Origin: CBDCBA01 sp965214125
GTDB taxonomy: Bacteria; Planctomycetota; Phycisphaerae; Tepidisphaerales; Tepidisphaeraceae
DNA: 64,000 nucleotides
Direction: 5' to 3'
Assembly: GCA_965214125.1 (NCBI GenBank)
Contig: CBDCBA010000027.1
Location: 62,001-126,000, forward strand
The notes below the pieces were generated by a model, which did no database searches, was not told the origin of the DNA, and saw only the letters and a list, made by a program, of their open reading frames with translations. Below, piece by piece: positions 23,613 to 32,772 of this stretch. A program made the position numbers and the translations under genes. Positions within the stretch are counted from its first letter, which is position 1; each line of letters opens with the position of its first letter.

Positions 23613-23625
23613 GTGGCTGATCGAG

Positions 23626-23698
<73 letters not shown>

Positions 23699-23703
23699 AG
23701 TGG

Positions 23704-23798
23704 GGGGAGGTGGGAGCGAGGGAGGTGGGACGTGGGCAGAAACTAGAAGCAGATTTCGGGTTTGCCCACGTCCCACCTCCCCCGCTCCCACCTCCCTC
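23704..23798. repeat. Long palindromic element, family D
   Basis: Arms of about 36 bases (left: GGAGGTGGGAGCGAGGGAGG...GTGGGCA; right: TGCCCACGTCCCACC...) flank a 21-base centre between rpmG and tRNA-Trp. The inner 15 bases of the arms match perfectly and the outer parts are imperfect purine-rich/pyrimidine-rich complements. It could form a long hairpin in the tuf-rpmG-tRNA-Trp transcript. Confidence 0.75.
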
Positions 23799-23802
23799 CG
23801 CC

Positions 23803-23973
23803 CTACTTCCGCTTCACCTTGTGCAGCGTGTGCTTGCGGAGGCGGGGGCAGTACTTTTTGATCTCGAGCTTCTTGGCGTCGTTTTGGCCGGCGACGCGGA
23901 TCTCGGTGCGGTAGTTCAGGTCGCCGGTCTCCGTGCACTGGAGCCAGGCCATCTCGCGGGATTCTTTCGCCAT
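23803..23973 (-). CDS. rpmG: 50S ribosomal protein L33
   Basis: A 56-residue ribosomal protein beginning MAKESREMAWLQCTETGDLN, with the family YCPRLRKHTLHKVKRK C-terminus. The length is normal. Of the Cys pairs found in zinc-type L33, one Cys remains in each half (LQC and YCP), so this looks like a version without a full zinc site. It follows tuf by 118 bases and precedes tRNA-Trp. Confidence 0.95.
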   Translation of the reverse strand: MAKESREMAWLQCTETGDLNYRTEIRVAGQNDAKKLEIKKYCPRLRKHTLHKVKRK

Positions 23974-24091
23974 CGGACGATCCTCTCAAAGCTGCGAAGG
24001 GACGCCTTCATTCGGAAGGCAAAGCCGGCGGCGGGCGTTTCCGTCCGCCGCCGGTGGGGTTCAGTGTAGGCCGTGTGGCCTCAATGGGATT

Positions 24092-25285
<1,194 letters not shown>

Positions 25286-25388
25286 GGCCGGGAACCTCCA
25301 GGAAAGGCCGGGGACACTGCTGCCCGCCGGCGCGGGGGGAAATCAAATCGTTCGAAGTTGGTGCGGCGACCCGTGGCCGGGACGCCGA

Positions 25389-25460
<72 letters not shown>

Positions 25461-25565
25461 GGTGACGACCCGTTCGCCCCGACCGGCACAATCCCCCCAA
25501 CGGGGCGTTGCGTCCATCGGTGCAAAAACGCCCCGGCTACCTCGCCGGGACGTCGCGGGCCGGGA

Positions 25566-25593
25566 AGTTTAGACCGCGACACCGTTGAGTCAA
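25566..25593 (-). promoter_or_regulatory. Sigma-70-type promoter for tRNA-Thr/tuf
   Basis: On the minus strand TTGACT, 16 bases, TAAACT: a strong match to the consensus about 100 bases upstream of tRNA-Thr, with no gene in between. It probably drives tRNA-Thr, tuf, rpmG, tRNA-Trp, secE and nusG. Confidence 0.65.
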
Positions 25594-25668
25594 TGCGACA
25601 CCGCACATCGCGGCACATCCCGCGCCCGAAGATGCAAGGCGAACTGCCCCCGATGACAGGGTCGCCCC

Positions 25669-25743
25669 GTCTTAGCCGCCCGCGGAAGCGGGCGCTTCGG
25701 TTAGATCCCCCGGAAACGCCCGCTTTCGCGGGCAGCTAAAACG
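25669..25743. repeat. Dispersed palindromic element, family C (copy 1)
   Basis: A 75-bp element: left arm CGTCTTAGCCGCCCGCGGAA..., right arm ...CGCGGGCAGCTAAAACG, each with an inner GCGGAAGCGGGCG-type hairpin. It lies between the tuf promoter and the convergent IMPase-like gene. A second copy is at 48464-48539. Confidence 0.85.
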
Positions 25744-25759
25744 TGGAGAGACGAACCGA

Positions 25760-26776
25760 TCACGTGCGCCGCAGAAACTCCAGCGCCAGCGGTTCGATCG
25801 CCGCACGCAGCCGATCGTTCGCGTAGCCGAGCCAGCCGACGCCGGTGGTCAGGTCCAAGGGCGAGTCGAGCGGATCGCCCTCCGCATCGGTGAGAATCAC
25901 CCCCGCCTCTTCCGCGATAAGCAGTCCGGCGCAGTCGTACGGATGGCAGCACAGGCCCTCTGGCTGGCCCTGCATGCGGTAGAAGCTCGGCCGCAGGTCG
26001 GCGATGAAGCGGTCGTGGCCGACGATCAGCTCGTACCACTGCCCGCCGGTGCTGATGTATTGGTCCTCGAAGACCGTCGCCCGCGTCACATCCGCCGGCC
26101 CGATCAGCTTCGCGGCGATGTGCTCCATCATCTCGGCCGCCACGCGCTTCGTGCCGGGGAAGAAGTTGCTGACGGTCGCGAAGCCGTGGTCGATGCCGGT
26201 CGCGCGGCTGGGTCGCGGGACGAACTCACGCGAGGCACCCGTGCCCAGATCGACGCGGCGGCAAATCGCCCCGCCGCCCCTGGTCGCGGTCAGGACGTCG
26301 CCGTAGCCGGCCTTACTCGTGGGCAGTTCCGTCATGGCGGAGGCGAAGACGTCGCGCAGCCGCGTGCTTAGCCCGTTGTTGGGAGCCACCCCGCCCAAGC
26401 TCCAGGCTGACCGTTTGTCGTACATAATGCCGCGCGTGCCGTCGATCGGATCGAGGATCACGCGGATCATCGCCTCGGCCTCTGACGTGCCGCGAGGGAA
26501 GACCCTGGCGCCCTCGTTGCCGTCCTCGTCGCGCACGCCTTCGGCAATGAGCACGAGCGGCGTACGCTCGCCCCAGCGGGTCATGTGCTCCTCGATGGCC
26601 GGCTCGACAAGGGCGTCGACGGCGTAGATCGTGTCCGCCTCGTCGGTGCGGGCGACGTCGGACCAGGCCCCCGCGCGGTCGCGCCCCTCGATCATCAGCC
26701 GGCGGATATCGGCCTGCATCGCGACGAGGCGTTGAACGGCCTCGGCCGGATCGATGGTCTGCTCGCCGTGGCTCAT
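25760..26776 (-). CDS. Inositol monophosphatase-family protein
   Basis: The 338-residue protein contains the metal- and phosphate-binding motif of the IMPase/FBPase superfamily (ILDPIDGTRGIMYDKRSAWS, near residue 115) and the second motif HPYDCAGLLIAEEAG (near residue 285), with an acidic segment (LVLIAEGVRDEDG) where these enzymes have GEE. It should hydrolyse a small phosphomonoester using Mg2+; the substrate cannot be named. It is longer than typical IMPases (260-270) because of loops around residues 145-230. ATG 26776 is chosen; ATG 26785 is possible. It is divergent from the membrane gene at 26845. Confidence 0.75.
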   Translation of the reverse strand: MSHGEQTIDPAEAVQRLVAMQADIRRLMIEGRDRAGAWSDVARTDEADTIYAVDALVEPAIEEHMTRWGERTPLVLIAEGVRDEDGNEGARVFPRGTSEAEAMIRVILDPIDGTRGIMYDKRSAWSLGGVAPNNGLSTRLRDVFASAMTELPTSKAGYGDVLTATRGGGAICRRVDLGTGASREFVPRPSRATGIDHGFATVSNFFPGTKRVAAEMMEHIAAKLIGPADVTRATVFEDQYISTGGQWYELIVGHDRFIADLRPSFYRMQGQPEGLCCHPYDCAGLLIAEEAGVILTDAEGDPLDSPLDLTTGVGWLGYANDRLRAAIEPLALEFLRRT

Positions 26777-26844
26777 CGCGGCCATTCTTGCGTGGCCGGG
26801 CCGCCGGTGGAATGCCGGGCGGGTGGAAATACGATGCCGGCCCC

Positions 26845-27747
26845 ATGCCTGATCCCGCACAGCCCGCGACCGCGTCGGCCGATCTCCCGCCCGGCGAATC
26901 CTTGTCGCGCAACGGCGGGAAGGCGTATCACGTCCTGGCGTGGCTGAGCATCTCGGTGGCATTGTCGATGACCGGCGCGTCCTTCGCGCTGGCGTTCGCG
27001 GCGCCGACAGCCTTTCGGGAGTTGTGCCGCGAAGACCGCGTGATCGAGTGGGCGGGCGTGGTCGCGCTAACGCTCGCTGGCCTGCTGGCGATGGCTTTGT
27101 TTATCGGCCTGCGCCTGAAGACCGGAGCGTGGCGGGTGCGGCAGCGTTGGTTCTACCTGTTCGCCTTTGCCTTCTGCCTTTGGGGCGCGGCCGAGGAGAT
27201 CAGCTACGGGCAGCGCGTGCTCGAGTTCGAGACGCCCGAGTCCCTGGTGGACCTGAACATCCAGCGCGAGGTCAACATCCACAACATGGTGCAGGAAATC
27301 GTCTTCAACGTGAAGACAAAGCACATCGCGGGCGTGACGTTCCTGGTGTACGGCGTGATCGTTCCGCTGCTGATCCGGCACGGCAAGTCGAGCCCGAGCG
27401 GGGCCCGCTGGATCTACCTGCCGTTCCCGCCCTACTACCTCGTGCCGTTGTGGCTGTGCGGGCTGGTCCTGGTGGTGGACCAGCCGACGGGCTGGGAGGA
27501 GGAGATTGCCGAGTCGCTGTACGCGGTGGGGTTGCTGTCGTTCGTGATGTTCGAGGGAATGCGCCTGTTTGCGCCGTCGCGCGTGCCGGCTGACGCGACG
27601 CCGCCCACCGGACCGCTGCAAACCGACACGTCGGGCAGCTCGCTCACCCCCCACCCCCACCACCCCCACCATCTCACCCGTCCGGGGCTTCGGGAGTCCA
27701 ACACGATGGGGGCGTCCGCGGGCGCCCCCGAGGCCGGTTCCGCCTGA
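26845..27747 (+). CDS. Integral membrane protein of unknown function
   Basis: The 300-residue protein has about seven membrane helices, and between helices 3 and 4 a conserved-looking acidic motif (WGAAEEISYGQRVLEFETPE, residues 111-130) followed by NIHNMVQE. I have seen this E-E-I-S-x-G-Q-R pattern in uncharacterised bacterial membrane proteins, but no activity is known to me. The C-terminal 45 residues are polar, with a His/Pro run (PHPHHPHH) encoded by a simple C/A-rich repeat, and probably disordered. It ends 28 bases before the ABC ATPase gene. Confidence 0.65.
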   Translation: MPDPAQPATASADLPPGESLSRNGGKAYHVLAWLSISVALSMTGASFALAFAAPTAFRELCREDRVIEWAGVVALTLAGLLAMALFIGLRLKTGAWRVRQRWFYLFAFAFCLWGAAEEISYGQRVLEFETPESLVDLNIQREVNIHNMVQEIVFNVKTKHIAGVTFLVYGVIVPLLIRHGKSSPSGARWIYLPFPPYYLVPLWLCGLVLVVDQPTGWEEEIAESLYAVGLLSFVMFEGMRLFAPSRVPADATPPTGPLQTDTSGSSLTPHPHHPHHLTRPGLRESNTMGASAGAPEAGSA

Positions 27748-27775
27748 GGCCACGCATGGTCCGTACCCTTCGCCG

Positions 27776-28720
27776 ATGCCCGAACACGCCGTCACCCTGT
27801 CCGATGTCACCAAAACCTACGGCGAGCACCGCGCGGTCGACGCGCTCTCGCTGGTCGTGCCCGAAGGAAGCTGCTACGGCTTCATCGGCCCCAACGGCAG
27901 CGGCAAGACGACCACGCTGCGCATGATCATGCGCATCCTCGCGCAGACGAGCGGCGACGTGACCGTGCTGGGCGACACCAACTCCGACCGCCCCAACGAC
28001 AGCGTCGGCTATCTGCCCGAAGAGCGTGGCCTGTACAAGCAGATGAAGGTCCGCGACGTCCTGAAGTTCTACGCGAACATCAAGGGCGCCGACGCCACCA
28101 AAAGCAACATCGATGCCTGGCTGGAGAAGCTCGATCTGGGCGACTGGGGCGACAAGAAAATCGACCAGCTTTCGAAAGGCATGAGCCAGAAGGTGCAGTT
28201 CATCGCGACGGTCATCAGCGGGCCCAAGCTCGTGTTGCTCGACGAGGTCTTCAGCGGGCTCGACCCGGTGAACCGCGAGGCGATGACCGACCAGATCCTC
28301 GAGCTGCGCCGCAACGGCGTGACGGTGATCTTCTCCACCCATGACATGACGACGGCCGAGCAGATGTGCGACCGGATCTTCATGATCTACAAGGGCAGGA
28401 AGGTGCTCGACGGCACCCTCGACACGATCCGCGAGGAGTACGGCAGCGACACGGTGCGCGTCGTCGTCGACGGGGCCGACGGCTCGCAGATGGACGGGCT
28501 CAGCGGCGTGCAGCGCGTGCGCGATTTGGGGCACACGCAGGAGTTGACGGTCGACCGCTCCGCTGACGAGCAGGCGTTGCTTGCTCAGTTGATGGGGCTG
28601 GGCCGCGTGCGCAAGTTCGAGGTGACGCAGCCGAGCTTGCAGGACATTTTCGTCCGGATTGCCAAGCCCGCGCCCGAGGATTTGGCGACCCCGGACCCCG
28701 AAGCCGTCGCCACCGTCTGA
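27776..28720 (+). CDS. ABC exporter ATP-binding protein (NatA-like)
   Basis: The 314-residue ATPase has Walker A (GPNGSGKTT, residue 38), the ABC signature LSKGMSQK, Walker B KLVLLDEVF, and the D-loop SGLDP, with the switch His in STHD. The 80-residue C-terminal extension after the core is typical of NatA/EcsA-type exporters. It pairs with the permease 120 bases downstream, from which a palindromic repeat separates it. By analogy it could extrude Na+ or a drug-like or peptide substrate. Confidence 0.88.
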   Translation: MPEHAVTLSDVTKTYGEHRAVDALSLVVPEGSCYGFIGPNGSGKTTTLRMIMRILAQTSGDVTVLGDTNSDRPNDSVGYLPEERGLYKQMKVRDVLKFYANIKGADATKSNIDAWLEKLDLGDWGDKKIDQLSKGMSQKVQFIATVISGPKLVLLDEVFSGLDPVNREAMTDQILELRRNGVTVIFSTHDMTTAEQMCDRIFMIYKGRKVLDGTLDTIREEYGSDTVRVVVDGADGSQMDGLSGVQRVRDLGHTQELTVDRSADEQALLAQLMGLGRVRKFEVTQPSLQDIFVRIAKPAPEDLATPDPEAVATV

Positions 28721-28735
28721 CTCAGCCACAACCTC

Positions 28736-28807
28736 GTAGGGTGGGATTCATCCCACCATCCGGCGACCACGAGCCAGATATCGGAGGTGGGATGAATCCC
28801 ACCCTAC
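28736..28807. repeat. Dispersed palindromic element, family A (copy 2)
   Basis: A 72-bp element with arms GTAGGGTGGGATTCATCCCA and TGGGATGAATCCCACCCTAC around a 28-base centre. It lies between the ATPase and permease genes of one exporter, so the mRNA would carry a strong stem-loop there. Confidence 0.88.
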
Positions 28808-28843
28808 GGGGTTCGGAACAGGACCCAGTTCGAGAGTTCACCC

Positions 28844-30340
28844 ATGCACAAGACTTACGTCATCGCGATGCGCGAGTACCTCGCGGCGGTCAAGACCAAG
28901 AGCTTTTTGATCGGCCTGATCCTGATGCCGATTCTGACCATCGGCGGCATCGTGGTGGGCCGGCTGTCGCAGGACGTGGTCGACACAACCGAGCGGAAGA
29001 TCGTGGTCATCGACCACACGGCTGCCGCCGGCGCGAGCGCGACGCAGCCGGCGACGCAGAGTCAGATCGGCCGGGCCTTGGCCGCGATGGGGATGGCCGA
29101 TAACCGCCCGCTCTACCAGGTGCTCATCGACGCCGCCCAGGACCGCGATAAGCAGATCAGGGACGACCAGGGCGAGTACACCAGGCCTCCCTACACCATC
29201 ACCGGCGAGCCCCCGCCCGCGACGGTCGAGGCCTTGGAGCAGCGCCGCCTCGAGCTTTCGGACATGGTGCGCGACGGCGACCTTTTCGCCTTCATCGAGA
29301 TCGGCCCGGACGTCATCAGCGGCGGAACGCCCCCGACCGATCTCGCCACGGCCGACGTGACCGAGGGCAGCACGCCCGACCCGGAAGATTTCTCCGCCTT
29401 CGCCGAGCAAAGCCCCGAAATCCAGCAGTACCTCGATGACACGGGCGTGCGCTACAGCTCGAAGAACACGACCAACCTCGACGTCTTCACCTGGGTGCAG
29501 CGCTCGCTCACCGAGCCGGTGCAGAAGCGCAAGCTCGCGCTGGCGGAGGTCGACCCGCTGAAGGTGATCCCGCTCATCGTCCCGCTGACGGTCAGCCCGC
29601 GCCCCCTCGCCGTCGAGACCGTCGAGGGCGGCATCGGCTACGAGAAGGCACCGAACATGCTCGTGAGCATCTTCCTGCCGATGATCCTGCTCTTCCTGCT
29701 CTTCAGCCTGCTGGCGACAGCCACCTTCCCGCTGACGACCAACATCATTGAGGAAAAGCAGCTTCGCATCGCCGAGGTGTTGCTCGGCAGCGTCCGGCCG
29801 TTCGAACTGATGCTCGGCAAGCTGCTGGGCGGCGTCGCGGTTTCGTTGACGCTGGCGGGGATCTACCTCGGCGGTGGGCTGCTCGCGGCGCGGGAGCTCG
29901 ATGTGATCAGCTTCCTCAGCGTCGAGCTGATCGTGTGGTTCATCATCTTCTCCGTGCTGGCGACGCTCATGGTCGGCAGCCTGAGCGTGGCCGCGGGGGC
30001 GGCGGTGACGAACCTGAAGGAAGCGCAGAACATCCAGACGCCCATCGTGCTGTTGCCGATGATCCCGCTGTTCGTGGCGATCAACGTGGTGCAGAACCCA
30101 CAGGGCCCGTTGGCGCAAGGGTTCACGTGGTTCCCGCTGACCACGCCCATGACCAGCGTGATGCGCATCGCCGTGCGCGACGGCATGCCCACGAGCGAGC
30201 GGTTCCTCGCCGCCGGGCTGAGCCTGGTCACGACGCTCGTGCTCGTCTGGATCGCCGGCCGCATCTTCCGGCACGGGATGCTCAAGAGCGAGAAGGCCGC
30301 CGCCTTCGGCGACGTCGTCCGCTGGATCACGCGGGGGTGA
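28844..30340 (+). CDS. ABC exporter permease (ABC-2/NatB-like)
   Basis: The 498-residue protein has one N-terminal membrane helix (residues 22-42), a periplasmic domain of about 220 residues, and five or more helices from residue 270 on. The sequence NIIEEKQLRIAEVLLGSVRP between helices 2 and 3 is the coupling motif of NatB/YhaP-type permeases. It works with the ATPase just upstream. Confidence 0.85.
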   Translation: MHKTYVIAMREYLAAVKTKSFLIGLILMPILTIGGIVVGRLSQDVVDTTERKIVVIDHTAAAGASATQPATQSQIGRALAAMGMADNRPLYQVLIDAAQDRDKQIRDDQGEYTRPPYTITGEPPPATVEALEQRRLELSDMVRDGDLFAFIEIGPDVISGGTPPTDLATADVTEGSTPDPEDFSAFAEQSPEIQQYLDDTGVRYSSKNTTNLDVFTWVQRSLTEPVQKRKLALAEVDPLKVIPLIVPLTVSPRPLAVETVEGGIGYEKAPNMLVSIFLPMILLFLLFSLLATATFPLTTNIIEEKQLRIAEVLLGSVRPFELMLGKLLGGVAVSLTLAGIYLGGGLLAARELDVISFLSVELIVWFIIFSVLATLMVGSLSVAAGAAVTNLKEAQNIQTPIVLLPMIPLFVAINVVQNPQGPLAQGFTWFPLTTPMTSVMRIAVRDGMPTSERFLAAGLSLVTTLVLVWIAGRIFRHGMLKSEKAAAFGDVVRWITRG

Positions 30341-30347
30341 GAGTTCC

Positions 30348-30454
30348 GAAAGGATGAAGGCGGAAGGATGAAGGATGAACCCGAGCCGGAGGCAGACACC
30401 GGCCGCCCTCCTCCGCCTCAGGTTCATCCTTCTGCCTTCATCCCTCATCCTTTC
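30348..30454. repeat. Dispersed palindromic element, family B (copy 1)
   Basis: A 107-bp imperfect inverted repeat. The left arm contains GAAAGGATGAAGG and AAGGATGAAGGATGAACC, the right arm GGTTCATCCTTCTGCC and TTCATCCCTCATCCTTTC. It fills the gap between the permease and rhomboid genes, and the right arm ends five bases before the rhomboid ATG. Other copies are at 60210-60302 and 60605-60639. Confidence 0.85.
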
Positions 30455-30458
30455 CGCC

Positions 30459-31610
30459 ATGCTCCTCCCCCTGCACACCGATCGTCGCCTGAGCCGCACG
30501 CCGGCGGCGAACGTGGGAATCATTGCGGTGACGGTCGCGATGTTCCTCGTGCAGACGGCCTCGCCGGCGGTCGAGGCGGCTTTGCTGTTGCGGCCGTTCG
30601 AGCTCTCGCCGCAGGGCATTCTCGGCAGCGCGTTCCTGCACGCGGGGTGGATGCACCTGCTGGGGAACATGCTGTTCCTCTACATCTTCGGCAACAACAT
30701 CAACGACGCCCTCGGGCACGCGGCGTACGTCGGGTTCTACCTCGGCGGCGCGGTGGCGGCCGGACTGCTGCACGCGGCTGTCTCCTCCACGCCCGCCCTG
30801 GGCGCCAGCGGCGCGGTCTGGGCGGTCAGCGGGGCTTACCTAGCGATGTACCCGCGCTCGCGGATCGTGCTGCTGATCTTCTACTTCGTCATCACAACCG
30901 TCAGCATTCCGGCGATCTGGTTCATCGGGCTGCGGCTGGCGCTGGACGTGTTCTTCGGGCTCAACGACAGCGTCTTCGGCAGCAACAACGGCGTGGCGAA
31001 CTGGGCGCACGTGGGTGGCGGGGTCTATGGGATCGTTCTGTCGACGGCCCTGATGAAGCTGGGACTGGTTTCACGCGATCGTTTCGACCTGCTGGCGCTG
31101 GCACAGCGCCGCAAGCAGCGCCGCCTCGACGTGGCCGAGCGGCGCCGGCTGGGGCAGACGCACGAGTCGGCCATGGACATCGTCCCCGCGTCGCAGGCCA
31201 ACCCGCTGTTGGCTAAAACGCAGGACCTGCGGGCGCAGATTGCCGAGGCGACCGAGCGCGGCGATGCCACGCGGGCGGCGGACCTGTACCTCGAGCTGAT
31301 CCAGGTCGACCCCCGGCAAACGCTGGCGCGAAACGCCCAACTGGAGATGGCGAACCAGCTTTACCGCGAGAACCGCCACGCCGACGCCGCGGCCGCGTAC
31401 GAGCGCTACCTCGAGCGCTTCGCCGCGCGGCCCGACGCCGAATCGGCAGGCGCCCGGCTGATCCTGGGCCTCCTCTACGGCCGCTACCTCGGCGACGCCT
31501 CCGCAGCCCAATCCACCCTGGCGCGGGCGGCGGACGAGCTGGAATCGCTCGGAATGGAAGCCGACGCCGCCTTCGCACGCGAAGAACTGGCGGGACTCGC
31601 CTCGGCGTAG
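30459..31610 (+). CDS. Rhomboid-family intramembrane serine protease with C-terminal TPR-like region
   Basis: The 383-residue protein has six membrane helices (residues 15-210) with the rhomboid hallmarks: HAGWMHLLGNMLFLYIFG, the catalytic Ser117 in GASG, and His184 in the last helix (NWAHVGGGVYG). Residues 285-380 are helical repeats resembling TPRs (AADLYLELIQVDPRQTLARN, AAAAYERYLERF), probably cytoplasmic and used to bind a partner or substrate. ATG 30459 is chosen because an upstream in-frame start would translate through the family B repeat. Confidence 0.88.
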   Translation: MLLPLHTDRRLSRTPAANVGIIAVTVAMFLVQTASPAVEAALLLRPFELSPQGILGSAFLHAGWMHLLGNMLFLYIFGNNINDALGHAAYVGFYLGGAVAAGLLHAAVSSTPALGASGAVWAVSGAYLAMYPRSRIVLLIFYFVITTVSIPAIWFIGLRLALDVFFGLNDSVFGSNNGVANWAHVGGGVYGIVLSTALMKLGLVSRDRFDLLALAQRRKQRRLDVAERRRLGQTHESAMDIVPASQANPLLAKTQDLRAQIAEATERGDATRAADLYLELIQVDPRQTLARNAQLEMANQLYRENRHADAAAAYERYLERFAARPDAESAGARLILGLLYGRYLGDASAAQSTLARAADELESLGMEADAAFAREELAGLASA

Positions 31611-31661
31611 CCGGCGTCGAACTGCTTGCGTGGATATCCCAAGCAACATACATTTCCACGC

Positions 31662-31937
31662 ATGAATGCCTCGACGTTGGCATCGGTGGCGGGTGGCCTG
31701 GGTGGATCGCTGGCCTCGCTCGTGAACGCGGACCCGGAGAAGGTTCGCACGGCGGCGCAGTACGTGCAGGGCCTGTCTGAAGAGGACAAACGTGTGGTCG
31801 AGACCTGGCTGACCGCCGAGGCGTTTCTGGCCGGGCTCTACTACATCCTGATCGCGGCGGTCGTCTTCTTCCTGGGCCGGCGCATCATCGTGGCCCTCGT
31901 GGCAGCCTACCGCGAGGCCAAGGCGGAGGCGGCGTGA
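31662..31937 (+). CDS. Small membrane protein of unknown function
   Basis: The 91-residue protein has a soluble N-terminal half and one hydrophobic helix (residues 54-80, FLAGLYYILIAAVVFFLGRR). I recognise no family. Its stop overlaps the next start (TGATG), so it is the first of three coupled genes. Confidence 0.6.
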   Translation: MNASTLASVAGGLGGSLASLVNADPEKVRTAAQYVQGLSEEDKRVVETWLTAEAFLAGLYYILIAAVVFFLGRRIIVALVAAYREAKAEAA

Positions 31938-32077
31938 TGGGGCAGCTTGCCTTCGACTGGTGGCCGGGCCTGCTGATGTGGGCCCTCGTGCTCGAGCTCG
32001 TCGCCCTGGCGGTGATGGCCGGCTACCGCTGGCTGGCGATCGCGTTGGGGCGGGGGATCCGCGTGATTTTTTCGTGA
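31937..32077 (+). CDS. 46-residue single-helix membrane protein
   Basis: A very short gene whose ATG shares a base with the upstream TGA (31935-31937) and whose TGA overlaps the next GTG. The peptide is mostly one hydrophobic helix (LLMWALVLELVALAVMAGYR, from residue 12). Its coding status rests on the double overlap and membrane-like composition, since it is too short for similarity arguments. Confidence 0.6.
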   Translation: MGQLAFDWWPGLLMWALVLELVALAVMAGYRWLAIALGRGIRVIFS

Positions 32078-32712
32078 TCTTCCACCGCGTCTTCTGGCGG
32101 GCGCTGCGGGCGCCGAAGCTGCACCCGCTGCCGGTGAACTACGACCCGGCCCCCCGCCGCGAGAAGTCCAGGCCGGCGTCGGCCGACGAGTGCGAGGCGG
32201 GGCTGACCGAGGATGAGCTCGACCAACTTCTTGCCGGCGACGAAAGTCCCGTCGCCGCGCCGTCCGAGGCGTCGGCAGCTTCCCCACCCCCACCCTCGAC
32301 CGATGTCGACGCCTCGCCCGACGGCGAGCGGTTCGACGTACGCGTTCACGGTCCGCAGGAGACGGACAAGCTTTGTGACCTTCGGGGGCGCACGCTGGCG
32401 GTGGCGGTCACGGTCGCCCCCGATGACGGCCGGGCGAACTCGACGGTGATCCGCCTGATCGGCGCCGCCTTTGGCGTGCAGGCGCACCAGGTGGCGATCC
32501 TGTCGGGTCAGACGAAGGCGGACAAGGTCGTGCGGCTCAGCGGCGTCGCGCCCGACCGCCTCGCCTCCACGATCGCCACCCTCGAATCGGCGACCGATGC
32601 CGACGAGGACGACCCGTTCGCAGGCGACGCCGAGGACACGGGCGGTTTCGACGCCGCGCCGAGCAAGCCGTTTCTGGAAGGCGAAGCCTCGGTCGGCTTC
32701 CGCGACGACTAG
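32074..32712 (+). CDS. DUF167/YggU-like domain protein with N-terminal extension
   Basis: The 212-residue product starts with GTG overlapping the previous stop (GTGA). Residues 1-85 are a basic, then acidic and Pro/Ala-rich, linker. Residues 90-170 carry the DUF167/YggU fold (LAVAVTVAPDDGRANSTVIR, FGVQAHQVAILSGQTKADKV), normally a free-standing protein of about 100 residues of unknown function. The acidic tail (DADEDDPFAGDAED) is extra. It is coupled to the two small membrane-protein genes. Confidence 0.75.
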   Translation: MIFHRVFWRALRAPKLHPLPVNYDPAPRREKSRPASADECEAGLTEDELDQLLAGDESPVAAPSEASAASPPPPSTDVDASPDGERFDVRVHGPQETDKLCDLRGRTLAVAVTVAPDDGRANSTVIRLIGAAFGVQAHQVAILSGQTKADKVVRLSGVAPDRLASTIATLESATDADEDDPFAGDAEDTGGFDAAPSKPFLEGEASVGFRDD

Positions 32713-32772
32713 CGCCGACCCTCGCCGCGTTTCGCAACTTTTGGCCGCCACGACCGCCGTACCATCGCGGTC

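Noticed and set aside
27640..27680. C/A-rich simple repeat inside the membrane-protein gene, considered as a fourth repeat family
   Set aside because: It is a low-complexity tract with no second copy or inverted arm in the window.
28838..30670. Long minus-strand frame opposite the ABC permease (610 residues)
   Set aside because: Same kind of shadow; it also runs through a palindromic repeat.
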